A program made the position numbers and the translations under genes. From Protonemura montana (Eukaryota; Arthropoda; Insecta; Plecoptera; Nemouridae): a stretch of DNA of 64,000 nucleotides. Of the stretch, positions 33,201-45,500 are shown piece after piece (positions within the stretch are counted from its first letter, which is position 1; the number at the start of each line of letters is the position of its first letter). Location: NCBI GenBank assembly GCA_947568835.1, contig OX387607.1, forward strand, positions 1,736,001 through 1,800,000. The letters are read 5' to 3'. Below the pieces are notes generated by a model. The model made no database searches. It was not told the origin of the DNA and saw only the letters and a list, made by a program, of their open reading frames with translations.

Positions 33201-35911
33201 AGCGACTTCTCGCTGCCTACGTCTCTGAGCCAGTCGTCGAGCCCGCTGAACCACCCGCACCAGCAGACGCAGGCCGTGCAGATGATCGTGTGGATGTTGC
33301 AACATCGACTGCTGCTCCAGCTCCACACCTACGTCTATTTCATGCCCACGGAGAACGGCCCGCCACAGGTATGACCTCATGACAGGTGGATTTAAAATCA
33401 TTTATTATTTATTTATTAAAACAGATTTGCAAGTACATAAATTGCAGTGTCTGAGTATCTAGCATGACTATTTTAATCTTATTTTATTCCAAATACTTTA
33501 ATACCACAGGTATTTTTCTTTGGATATCATTTAGTAATATATTTAAGTCTAAATTTAAATTCTTTGATACTCGGGAGAGGATTGCAGACAACTGATGGCG
33601 GAAGGGTGTTCCACTCAACTGTCCCTCTCTCAACTGTTGATTGGCTGCCTTGTTTTGTTTTGTAACGTCTCCTGTATAGTTTCCTTTCGAGAGCATTTCA
33701 TCCTGTCCGCTCATCTTTTCTATTCCTCTTCTATTTCCTGCCATGGCTTGTTTGGCTTGTATCCGGTTATTGCCTTCCTTATACATTTTAATTAGTCTTG
33801 CAATTTTTCTTCTTTCTTTTAGTGATTTCCATTTTAAGTTCTTGACCAGTTCAGTTACGCTCTTAAATTCATACTCAGTTGTTCAAGCATTTATTTATTT
33901 TCCATCCGTAATTTACGTACATTTACATGCATGCAGGTACACATTGTAATTTATATTTGAAGCATGTCTTAATTGCTTAAAAACTCTTTCGTGCAGTGAA
34001 ATTCTCTTTGCGATAAATTATCTTTGACTTTGTGTTTGAATCTTTTTCTACCGTCAATTTCTCTGCGACTAGTCGGTAGTTGTTTTATAAGTATTGCTCT
34101 CTTGTACGAGAGGCTCGTCTGGAAGAGTGCAGTTCTGTTTGGAGTACACTTTGCCACCTGCCTGGACATGGTGCCATGAACACTCCCCTCCTGGGTATCG
34201 ATTATGTAACTTTTTTGTCAGATGTCACGAATGTATTTCGTTAGATAACGTTTATCAACCCTGGAATTTACCAAGGTAACGTTGATGATCTCTAGCAAAT
34301 AAGTTACATGATCCCTTCTCTAGTTAGTTGACAATAACCTCCTGATACAAATGTGACTACTTCAAGCATCTACAGGCTGGTCTAGAGTGATAATGTGCAG
34401 TTTTCTGTAAACACTGATTAACTCAGTTGTTCTTTCGGCGACAACAGCGTGGACTGAACTTAACAAATAAAAATAATTAGAATCCTCTTAAAAATTGGTG
34501 CCCAACCACTTTCAAGGCTGAGTATTCACTTTTGAAGATCCGTCGTTCTCATCAAATGCACGAAAACCCTCTCAAAAACGCAATGTCCAAGTAGTTAAAT
34601 TGGTTAGAATAACACTCACAACAGGTGGATAGTAACAGGCAGGATATTTTATTATTAGGAACACTAATAACCTCGCAAAAGTTCCCGCCATTCTTCCCCA
34701 TTCCCAAACGCCACCTTTGTCATTCGCGGATATTACTCTAACCAATTGAGCTACTTGGACGTATCCTTGTTGAAGCACCAGTTTTTGAGAGATTGTTAGG
34801 TGTTCTTCATAATTTAAAAAAATCACTAATTGTGGTTCCCTGCAGCTCCCGGCGGAGTCAGAAGGTGGCTGGGCGGCAGCCCACGAGTCCGACTGCTTCT
34901 ATACCGAGCCCGAGCCTGAGGGAGAACCAGAACTCGACGTCTATGCGCTGATGAAACGTGTGTCCAGCCCGGAGCCGTGCGCAGAACGCGTCGAGGATAT
35001 GTTCCCGTTTGGCGGGGCAAGGCACGGCGGCGCTTCCGTTGACGGCTCTGTTAACTTCACGGCGCAAGAGAAGTTGGATGCGTGGGAGCAGTTGGTGTTG
35101 GTGCTCACGACGGAGGTATGGTGGACGTAACAAGCTAAGGACATCTTTTATTTCACCATTCAGTAAAAAAAAAGCATTAATATGTTTTTTTCATGTGTTT
35201 CTGCTTTACCAACCAATCGGCTGCTCTGATTTGGGTGAAATTTTCAGAGCACCTTGCCGTGCCAGCAACCCAGGCACCCTGTATTTTTCAACAAATTTGG
35301 TCATTGTTGACTAAATTTCAATTAAATGTATTTATTTCATTTCAATGAAATATTTCAACCAAATTTGGGTTCAGTAACAAATCAGGATTGATTTTTTTTA
35401 GTCAAAATTTCTGGTTGAAAATTCCTCATTTTGTTAGGTTGAAATTCACAGGAACAGTTTCAATAATAAATTTGCAAGATAAAAGATTTAGCAAGTTTTA
35501 TTGCAGATATTGAAAATATAGAACGTAATTTGAGGGATTTGAAGGAAGAAAATATACTACCCTTGTCTACTAAGCAACTCAAATTGAGTGTGATTTTAAA
35601 ATAGCAATTTATGCAATACTTTATCAAGACTGTAAAATCACAAAATATTAAATCCGTGCAAATGTGGTCCGTTTCAGGAGCGTACTGCAATCCTGAAGAT
35701 TCCCGCATCGGCCAGTTCCGACGATCTCGGTTTGTTGGCAAAACTGTGTTGGCGTGGCTACTTCCAGGGCAGCCACCACCTCGAGGAGATCATGTACCTG
35801 GAGAACGTGCGGCGCTCACAACTCTTGCAGCTTCTAGACAAATTCAGAGACGTGTTGACCACATGTGAGACAGAGGACCCGGCCATAGCAATGTTCTACT
35901 CGCATTCCTAG
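30208..35911 (+). CDS. Nprl3: NPRL3, GATOR1 complex subunit, 7 exons, 600 aa
   Basis: Nitrogen permease regulator-like 3. With NPRL2 and DEPDC5 it forms GATOR1, the Rag GTPase-activating complex that restrains TORC1 at the lysosome when amino acids are scarce. Exons are 30208-30770, 30855-31076, 31944-32118, 32418-32582, 33195-33368, 34846-35115 and 35678-35911; phases close to 600 codons ending in TAG (human protein about 570). The N-terminus [20 protein letters not shown] and the [11 protein letters not shown] and HIVFAL-like ([17 protein letters not shown]) segments belong to the longin-type N-terminal domain. Exons 4-5 read FPGMNL then FSLPTSL and [19 protein letters not shown]. The last exon carries the conserved [14 protein letters not shown]...[12 protein letters not shown] tail helix. 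Intron 4 starts with GC (ACAG|GCAAGA), supported by homology across the joint. Exon 6 is the least conserved and is rich in Glu and Pro. Confidence 0.95.
31290..31420. mobile_element. LINE 3'-end fragment in NPRL3 intron 2
   Basis: It starts with TTTATTTATTTATTTATTTG followed by TGCCAACTGACAAAATACAT, a structure seen at other probable LINE tails here (38030, 44590, 49200, 58010). No coding remnant remains. Confidence 0.35.
31785..31850. repeat. Imperfect ACATATGAT-type microsatellite
   Basis: Reiterated CATATACATATGATACA units with self-complementary ATATGTAT-like segments. Confidence 0.8.
32790..33145. mobile_element. tRNA-containing foldback element in NPRL3 intron 4
   Basis: The left arm carries the reverse complement of a tRNA-like segment (ACTCGAACCCCTATCTCCAC), the right arm a forward one (GATTGGGGTTCGAGTCCCC). 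Between them is the family's central block (AGAGTGACAG, GTTCTACTCCTTGG in reverse, CACGTCACAACC). Outer arms end in TTGCAAGAATTTGTAATT. Confidence 0.7.
33485..33900 (-). pseudogene. Probable LINE C-terminal fragment in NPRL3 intron 5
   Basis: A minus-strand frame includes [19 protein letters not shown], which resembles the end region of LINE reverse transcriptases, and a roughly 100-codon continuation. No catalytic motif is present. Assignment is by resemblance only. Confidence 0.4.
34500..34820. mobile_element. tRNA-containing foldback element in NPRL3 intron 5
   Basis: Forward and inverse tRNA-like pieces (AATGTCCAAGTAGTTAAATTGG and the inverse AACCAATTGAGCTACTTGGA) flank an internal TATTTTATTATTAGGAACAC arm. 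The order is rearranged compared with other copies. Confidence 0.6.
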
Positions 35912-36124
35912 TTCCATTTGTTGGATACGATCCATTCGTGAAGAATCAGGTTCAAGTTGATTGTTTTTAGACTCATGTCTACTTGATGTAACCTTAGCAC
36001 TAGTTTTGACAAAAACTATTTGAACTGGGTGTGAACAACTAAATTTCCCAACGTTTCGTTTCTTGTACCTGTTACTTTTTTAAGGGTAAGAGCAGTCCTG
36101 AAAATTTTCTGATAGGTTCAATTT

Positions 36125-36530
36125 GTTGGGAAATTAAACTGCTAGCCTTTTATTATTAGGAAAACTACTACCATCTCAAAAATGGATGTCCAAACGGGGA
36201 CTCGAACACCGATCTCGACCTGTCGCAGGTGACCTAACCAATTGTGCTACTTATACACATAATTTTTCAGACGATTTTAGTGCATTTGATGAGAATGACG
36301 GATCTTCAAGGAGTAGAATAAAGAGGCTGTGAATACTCACAGTCACTCTGATTCTAGTGACGCCATACCACGTCACAACCATTCAATCTTGAGTAACTCA
36401 AAATTGACTTTGAATGCATTATATTATGTGAAATCTGATTTAATTTGGAAAGAAAGGCTAATAGTGTTCCTAAAAATGAAATACTTTGCGGATTGCAAGC
36501 GTTTTCAAATCAGATTTCACATATTTCTAG
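36125..36530. mobile_element. tRNA-containing foldback element, long form
   Basis: The left arm has an inverse tRNA-like body (AACGGGGACTCGAAC...TCGCAGGTGACCTAACCAATTG). The centre has the GACGGATCTTCAAGGAGTAG and GTCACTCTGATTCTAGTGACGC block. The right arm ends in GCAAGCGTTTTCAAATCAG. The right tRNA copy is missing or badly decayed. Confidence 0.65.
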
Positions 36531-36689
36531 CCGTTTGATAGGTTTTTCTCACTACTTTCTTGCCAACTTTTCATGCGGCATGAAACTTTGTGTTCGTTTT
36601 TATATTGAACTCATTTACGAAATTTTTGTATGCAGTGCAAATAGGGTGTCAAGAGGCTGAATAAGAAAATACTGGAGAATGAAATTGGT

Positions 36690-37068
36690 ATTAGGATGAA
36701 ATCTTATTTAAATTGCAAACGCTTGCAATGCACGGAGTATTTTATTATTAACAACTCTATAACCGTCTCAAAAATTGATGCAATTTTTGGAGTCAATTTG
36801 GAGTTATTCGATTTTGACAGGTCGTGACGTGATATAGCGTCACTAGAATTAGAGTGACTGTGAGTATTAACAGCCTCTTGGTTCTACTCCTTGGAGAACT
36901 GTCATTCTCATCAAATACACTAGAATCGTCTCAAAAAGCCAGTGTCCAGATAGCTCAATGGTTCAGAGTAACACCCGCGGTAGGTGGAGATCGGGGTTCG
37001 AGTCCACGTTTGGCCATCAATTTTTGAGACAGTTTTAGTGTTGTTAATAATAAAAATGAAATTGGTGA
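36690..37068. mobile_element. tRNA-containing foldback element, long form with intact arms
   Basis: The left arm is TTGCAAACGCTTGCAATGCA to ACCGTCTCAAAAATTGATGC. The central block has AGAGTGACTGTGAG and GGTTCTACTCCTTGG. The forward tRNA-like body has TAGCTCAATGGTTCAGAG (box A) and GGGGTTCGAGTCC (box B). The right arm is GGCCATCAATTTTTGAGACA to TGTTAATAATAAAA. Confidence 0.75.
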
Positions 37069-37962
37069 TGCGTGGTGCACATGTCGAGAAATGCGTAGAA
37101 TTTCCGAGAGTTTTTACATTTTGACGAGTTGCCTTTGCCTTGTTTAGAGATTTTATCAACTGAGATGTCTGTGAACAGAGAATACAAACTGTTGGTTTTT
37201 AGTGTGCCAAAGACTGGGTATGCGTGAAGGGAAGAGGAAAGTAGAGTTATTACAGAACTTATTGATTTGCGAAGCGATGGTTAAGAGTTTTGCCAACATT
37301 TCAGCTGATGCAGAGGAAATGGTTTGAATGATAGGATGGTTCTGTTATAAACAGTCAAATGTCAAGTTTGAACTACACGAAGCGCAAGGTCGTTTTCACA
37401 CTGAATTTTGGCATGTAATGGCTCAAGCTTTCTCTCAATATTTTTGTATGCCAACTAGTCTATGCCAATCATTTTGATGAGCATTTTTTATTTTCTTCCT
37501 TAAGGTCTTTTAGGTCTATTAAAAACATTGACATAGAACATTACAGTCGTTTGATCAATGGAACATTTTGTTTCAAATAGGTAGGTACAAAAGTTTTGTT
37601 GTAAATTATGGTGTACATAAAGGACAAAATGAACAGAATCTAGGAATTTTATTCTTATCTATTATTAGTTAGTAAATGATTTAAATGGATGCAATATGAT
37701 TATATTATTATCAATGTTACTGCTATAGGTAGGTTCTGTGTGAAATAAACCAAGCCTTTTTATTACTTAGATCAATTGTATGAAACCAACCCTAGTCCAA
37801 CCCTATTAGTAGTAGTAGTAGTGATCCAACCCTAGTTTCGATTGTAAGATATTTCAGCGTGGGTTCCTCCACCGTTGTTACAAACCCGACCGTATTGTCA
37901 GTTACGATATTAGTAATTTAACCTTCCATTCTTCCGCTCTCGAGAATATAAGTGTATTAAAG

Positions 37963-38037
37963 AGTTGGATGGGTGACCACCGACGGTTTGGTGTGTTGGA
38001 AACACCGGTTCTCTTGAGATCACCAAAGTTTTTTTAT
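37963..38037 (+). mobile_element. 5S-derived SINE fragment
   Basis: TTGGATGGGTGACCACCGAC followed directly by a second 5S-like head, GTTGGAAACACCGGTTCTC...GATCACCAAAG, truncated by an AT-rich tail. Confidence 0.7.
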
Positions 38038-39546
38038 TTTATTTATATTTATTTTCCATTGCACATACATGATAATAAAATGAACGTGGTAAAAACACAC
38101 TTAATCGTGGTCTTAAGAGTAAAACTGGGGTTTTGGAATTTGTCAGGTTATAAAATACAGGTTACAAATTATCGCCTATGCTCACATATCACTTGATCCC
38201 TTTTTCATAGCATATCCCTTGTTGGGTTTTTTATTTGTTTAGCGTGCACGATTGTAGCCTCTTCAAGGGTACTTAAATGTCCACCATGTTCAATCTGAAT
38301 ATGCCGCTAGCAATAGCTTTCAGCCACAGCATTGGCCTTTGGCATTGGCGGCATAACTGTCAGCTGTCGAAGTGTTGCGTGCAGAAGATTTTGTCGCTCT
38401 GTAAAACTTTCATGAAGAATACTTTATATTGCGGTAACATATACTTTGGATACATTTTATGCATATTGTGGAGTTTTCGTATAGACCCACATTATTTTTC
38501 CCACATTTTTAGGACACTTTGGGGTACATGTAGGTAGCACAGGTTGAACAAATTCCTTGTTTCGTAGTAGAACCATAGAATAAAGATTGGGATGGACGCA
38601 TGGACGGTAGCATAATGATAGGTTTGGAATGTTTGGTACAGCATGAATATCTCTTTGTACCCGGCAAGAACTATACATAAGAGATGTTTAACCTTTCTCT
38701 TATCTAGGGTCTGCAAATGTTCCACCTAAGTTCGTACTCGGGTTGCGTAGTAAACATACCCATCCTCTGTCATCTGTCAGTTTAATTCACCATCACCGCA
38801 TTTTTATGATCTACATTAGCCCCAAACCGATACTGAAACCCTCAGAACAGTAAATCTTACTAACAATTTAACTGGTGCTTTCTCTTTTAAAGATTGAAAC
38901 TCATTGCTAGCCCCCAAATCCTTATGCTTGCCTATCCTTTCTTTGATCTCTGCATCTAGGAAGCTTCCTCTCGAGTCTCGATCCCTGTTTATTTTCCCCC
39001 CTACAAAAACAACCAATTCACATAATAGCTGGCATCTGCCAAAGAAAATCTTACAAACCCCTCTTCTCCACTTTCAAAATGTTAGCTAACTCTTGCCAGA
39101 TCTACTTCCTCTCAGTTGCCTGCCCCTACAGATGTAATCATCTTAAATTATTTACCCTAAATTTCTTCACAAACACTTGTATAACAGAGATTGATAAGAA
39201 AACAGTCAAATGGCTCAAAACATATTTTTACTCTAACACAACCGATAACACTATGGCTAAAACATATATAAACACCTCCTTGCACCTTCTATAATCAGTT
39301 TGTTTTGTGTGTTTCGTTTTGCATGTTTTGTATGTAATGGTTTTTATGACAATAAACAATTTAAAAAATATATATATACCTATATCTATTCTATACTATT
39401 ATCAATATGATGAATATGATGGTCCATAATGTTCCCAGAAATTCTGATTTCTTAGATATTGGAACCTCCAATGCTTAGTAAGTGCCCTTATATTAACCAT
39501 TAAGGTACTGAGTTTTTTAAATTCAATCCTTTCTTGCAGATCCAAA

Positions 39547-42500
39547 ATGGAATCCTCGAAAAGTGCTTTCGAGTTACTGACTGAGCTAAGTAAAGAAATT
39601 GTCTCAGAACACAAACCGGGTCCCGTTTTGCCTGCTGGGCACAAAAATCTATACAAAAAACTACGATCTCAAGCTTATGGAATCATCCTGAAGAAGTCCC
39701 CGGTTGTCTACGAAGACACAAGAAAAAAAGTACCAAATGATGAATTTGAGTATATCAACCACCCACCGTCTGACTTGCTATTGATTGCTACGCCAGACGG
39801 TGGCGAAGAACAGACATTAAGACAAAGACAATTACAAGAATGCATGGATCACCTGATTAGCTCCGGTGCTTCTGAAAATCAAACAATACAAAATGTGCTG
39901 GAAATGTTTCTCTACCTCATCGATGAAGTGTCTGCAGAACAAAGCCCAGTGGTTCCAAATAGTTTTGGATTCATTAACACAGACAGATATAAAGTACAAA
40001 AAGAGAGGAGCAAAGACTGTGTCAGACCACACAATGTAATGCCGAAAGGATTGTTTGATTCTCGTCCGCCGCAGAGGACGCTGGCAGAAGATTTTGGTGG
40101 CACCTTAAAGTACAAATGGTTTGATAAATCAATTTTTGAGGAGAAGCTAGATTTTGGTGCTGCTGTTAGCCGTATGATACGTGAGAAGACCAACAGCGGA
40201 TTCTCGCAGACGGTCGTAAACCCATCAGCGTCGTCTGTGGGAGAAAGTTCTTCTAAACGTATCGCCTGTCACAGAAGTTGTTTGGTAAGTTCATCTCAGC
40301 ACATTTTAATCTCAAACTCGGCTTGCATGCACTTTTTTGGAATTTGGTAACCACAGTAGTTTTATGAGCATAGCAGATAAAGCAGAATCTTCAATTTTAC
40401 ATTATTAAAGCTTTTTTTTTTCAACGTGTTTTTAAGACGAAGTTAAAAGTGGTGGAGGAATCCTGTTGTTCGCATTGTAACGTCCCTCGAAAGGGACGTT
40501 CAGCCAGTGGTCCCCTTGGTTGTAGTTAAGTGCCGGCACCAGGTTTCCCTTCCTCACGTCTAGGCTAGGTTATGTTCATCATCATCCGCTCACTCTCCGA
40601 CAGCATTAGACCAGTGCCACATGGCCCGCTGTGAAAACAGTGCGTTGTTAAAAGTCAATCTAACTGGCGTCTGCTTGATTTCTGTTGCTTGCAGCCGCCA
40701 GACCAGCGTCCAGACTCTGAGCTTATGGGACCGGTCAGGGAGTTCGACTGGGACGAAGGCCTGTACGTCGGTACTAAGCGCCGAACTTGGGAGCATCTTA
40801 ACAATGTTTGTCCACCAGAGTACAAGCGCTGGTTCCTGGACGGCCTGGAAGACGGCTCGTAAGTACAACAGAGTTGGTGACGTGGGGGGACGCAGATATG
40901 CTGTCTTTCTCTTTCCAGTGTTCAGACCGTTCCCATCTGTTAAATCCTGATTTAGACTTGAAATCCAGCTTTAAACTCATTAATGTTGAGGGAAGTAAAA
41001 TCTTTAATTTTACCTACCTGAGAAAAAAGTCACTTACTGCGAGTTGGTTTGTGTTGTTCGTTCGCTTTCTAGCGGCAACACGTCTTCTCTGGCTTAAACC
41101 AAATGTGCAAAGCACAGTTTTGTGCTCCTAAGTTAGGCGCCATGCATTTCTCAAAAAAGTCGGTTCAATTGTTTTGTAACAAATATCAAAATTTACAAAA
41201 ATTATCATATTTTTCTAATTAATTTTTTAGAAATTTTGGAACTTTTGGAACTTACGAGGAACTTTAGAAAGGTTTAGCCCCTTGTGCTTCATATCATATT
41301 TATCATATCATAATTATCATATTTTTCTAATTAATTTTTTAGAAATTTTGGAACTTTTGGAACTTACGAGGAACTTTAGAAAGGTTTAGCCCCTTGTGCT
41401 TCTTTCGGTATTTTTTTTTTCACTGAATTTTCGTTCATATTATGAAATGTATAAGCTAAATCAAAACTTGGCCCTACATCCTACAAAGCATCCCCAGAAT
41501 ATATAGTTTTTGTTTTTACAGATCGATTACGCACCATTTATTGGCATTATCGGAGGTACAACTACATGTAATCGACCTCACTACCTTCATTCGGGATGTA
41601 AAATACCTACTGAAAGGCATCGCATCAACTACCTTCAGCTTCAACCAGGTCAGTGGTTTATGTTGTCAATTGCACTTCTAGCAACAATCAAGTTGGCTAA
41701 ATAACATTTTATGCTATTTTATTCCGCTCATAACACGTACATTCTGTACGCTCGTAAAGTTTAATGAAGTTTTGATTGAAGTTTGATAATGATTTTGATA
41801 AATTAATAGAAGGAATTCGGGCCAAACATTAAAGGTCTACCCAGTATAGCAAGAAGAATGCATAGAGCACAAGAATTGCATAGCACAAGCATAGCACACA
41901 AGGATCTTAAGACTTGGTCATCATATGGGACTGCACACAATTGACATAGCAATAAGCACAAGCATAGCACACAAGGATCTTAAAACTTGGTTATCATATG
42001 GGACTGCACACAATTGACATAGCAATAAGCACAAGCATAGCACACAAGGATCTTAAAACTTGGTTATCATATGGGACTGCACACAATTGACATGCACATT
42101 TGATCTCAGGACCTCCAAACGTTTCGTCTCGCTACCGACGCATGCATAGACGGCTTCAGTCCGTCGTCGATCAGCTCTATGTGCAGCGACGCAATCGCGT
42201 GCGGCACGATTGCGCATCGCCTGACGGAAACCTCCACCGATCCACCTCGAGAACGCGGGCAGATGTACGCCGCAGTGTGCTCCTGCATACGACGCTTCTT
42301 GCTCTACCACCACGCCGCGATCATGAGCATTGACGAGGAAGCGTCCGTCGTTGACATCTTGATGAAGACTACGCCGCGTGAGTGATGGTTTGCTTGTCGT
42401 TGTGCTTGACGTGAAGTTTTGATTTGGTGAGGAGTGAGCACACTAAGAAAATGGCTTATGGAAAGGTCTCTGACTTCTTGAAAATCTGTTTTGGACTCCA

Positions 42501-45500
42501 AAAGCCAATAAAATATGTATTTTCCCCCTGCTTCTACAGTCTTCAGTCTTTTAAAGATAAGAAAATCCTGGGTTTTGTTTGCAAAAAAAATTGTCTATTT
42601 CATCTTATTCCATTCCATTCCACTGAAAAAAATGTACGGAATCATCATTTAGGGTATTTTTTTACGGCTGACAATCTCCTGGAACCAGAATAACGTGAAA
42701 TTGAACTCAACAAAAATCATGTGATTTCTTTTGGCAGCCATTAAGCTAATTAGTCTATGAAACTTAGTAAAAAAAATACCAGGGGCAATTATGTGCAATC
42801 TGATTTAAATTGCAAACGCTTGCAATGCGCGGAGTGTTTTATTATTAGGAACACTAATAACCTCTCAAAAATGTGTGACCAAATGGGGATTGAAACCCTG
42901 GTCTCCACATGGCCTGGGTTTTGCTCTAACCAATTGATCTACTTGGACACATAATTCTTGAGAGTATTTACTGGTTAGAGCTACACCCGCTACAGATGGA
43001 GATCGGAGTTCCAGTCCCCGTTTGGGGTTCAAATTTTGATTGTGTTTGTCTCCCTTCCCGCCCGCAGAGCTAAAAACGTTGCTGCAATGCATGGACGAGC
43101 TGTGTAACGTGGTCGTGGGAGGGGCGGAGGCCCGCGGTTCCGAGCTCCTCATACGTATCTACGACCATGTGATGCTGCACGCGGGTCCACCACGACAGTC
43201 GTTCATATTCCTCTCGGTGCTGGATTCCTGCGTTACAGTTTACCTGCGCTGGCTGGAGTTCTGGCTCTTCCAGGGTGAGCTGATTTTTATATTTCACATT
43301 TTCTTAAAGGTTAATGGAAACAATTACCATGTATAAAATGGGTCATGGTATGGTTTAAGTTCAATTAAAATTTCTTCAATGCGATAATACCTAACAGTAT
43401 CTCAAAAGAAAGTCCTACGGTGCTTCACTGAACTTTTTGTTGGATCAGTAACATCTCCTGGCAGGTGGCTAAAGCACCTTCGAGAAGACTGTAGATTCCC
43501 CCTGGGGGCAAGGACCTTATTATTTATTGCACGACACTGAGGACAGGTACATTATTCTAATTTGCCAGATTCTTCTACAAATGCAAGACATTATCGGCAT
43601 GTTGACAAAACATAGCCTTAAAAGACCGTGCCCATTGTTGTATTTTTCATTTATTTTATATCCATTAATTAAATCGGGTAGAAAATACTTACGTATACGT
43701 ATTATAAATAATTATTGTATTTTTAATTATTATTCATCAATAATAGGACTTATGTAAACAAAATGTGTAAGTGTGGTAGTAATCAGGTGAGAAATACTCA
43801 TTGAGAGAGATAAAGGGATTGTGGAGAAGGAACGCCTCCGGGGGTGAAAATAGTTGTACGTTGTAGTTAGTTGGTTCATTCATAAGATTCTGGTACTGAG
43901 GCTTAAAGGAATGCTTAAAGGCAGGCGGGTGTACGATGACAATCAAGTTGGATATTTTACAAGAGCATTTCTTGTTAAAACACTGGGCGGTTACCTTCCA
44001 GGCGTCTGCCAAGCCGAGAGGGGAGAATTCTTCATCGAGCAGCAGCCTGAGTTCTCCGCTTGCCGCTCCCGGGCGTACTGGAAGAAAGCTTTCACGTTCG
44101 GCACCCGCAAGCCGGACACTCCCGGCTTTCTCAAGGGTCTCGAGATGGCCATCCTAGAGACCGGCCGGGGGGTCAGCCTGCTGCGACTTTGTGACCCTAA
44201 AGTGAGTACAGACCTCGAGGAGTCATAACTCGGAGATGGTTTTTGAGATAGTTGTGATAGTTATTAGAGTTTCCATAACGTGTATCATAACTGTTATGTC
44301 AAGGCTGGCATTAAGGGATTTAAGCTATGACTAGCTGTTTGAATTAAGTAACTCTGTATTTTGTACTAACTCAAAATGGTTATAATAATAGTAATAGTAA
44401 ACATCCTTTTATTTTTCCCCTGGTATGCTAGTGCTGATATGAAATATTACCATGCAGTTTAATCATGCAGTAATCCTCTAAATCCTCTCAAAAATCCCAT
44501 ATGTCCAAGTGGCTCAATTGGTTAGAGCAATGCCCGCGACAGGTGGAGATTGGGTTTCCTGTCCCTGTTTCAATTTTCGAAAGGTTATTAGTATTTATTT
44601 ATTTATATTTGTAAATTTCATTGTCCCGTTTGCCGGTCCATGCCCTTTCGTAAAAAGAAACAGTAGTTTTTTTTTTTTTCCTGATAATAAAATTCTTTGT
44701 GCATGGCAAGCATTTGCAATTTAATCAGATTCCACAGCGACAATTTCTCTCTACAATTATCCATTTTTCAGCGGTTTCTCTCTCGCTATAAGAAAGATTT
44801 CCATGTAATGGTCATTTATATTCTGAATGCCCAGTATTACAATATTTTTCAATTGAACTCCTTACTCTCATAAACAGCTGACTTTCACTGCCTGCGATTG
44901 ATTTTTGCCATAGAACTTGATTGAACTACCATTTTAACTAGAATTTAAGAAAATTGTTATACCGAACCTAACCAATGTCGAAATTTCGAACATGACGAGA
45001 CCTTGCGGCCGATACCACGTCACCGAATCTGTCTCATTCTGCCGCCAGCACCCGCTGCTACGGGTGATGTCGGACCCAGCGAGGCCCAAGCTGTCGTTTG
45101 TCACGAACGCTGCCCAATTGAAGCCGGTGCAGGCGGCGTTCCAGTCATACTATCAGACTGCGCTCGCTGCCACCGGGCCTCCCGTCTCCGTCAGCCAACT
45201 CTTGGAGCGGTCCACGGAGGCGGAGCTTGCTCTACAAGCAAGGGTGCAGCAGGTACCGTTCTCGTGCCGTTTCAACGTCAACTTTGACAGGAGTAGGCTA
45301 CGGCACTGGGTTTCTTATCATCACCTGAAGTCCAGGCTAGGTTCATCATAATCGATTTTTTTTTATTTCTGTTCCATGATTGCTCATAGCACTTGATATA
45401 GGGAAAGTCACATAGTAAAATTATACAAATAAAATACGTACATAAGTAAATTATGCAGTTACGTTAAATAACAAAAACAGAGGGTGATATACTTAATGCC

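Larger units (their letters stand above)
35912..39546. other. Spacer between NPRL3 and GCP6
   Basis: It contains two long foldback elements (36125-36530, 36690-37068), an AGT microsatellite (37807-37822), a 5S-derived fragment (37963-38035) and LINE-like tail sequence (38030-38200 and, more doubtfully, 39080-39300). No gene recognised. Confidence 0.55.

Noticed and set aside
38277..39300. Possible small genes between NPRL3 and GCP6
   Set aside because: Short AT-rich frames on both strands without family motifs; at most a decayed LINE tail near 39200.
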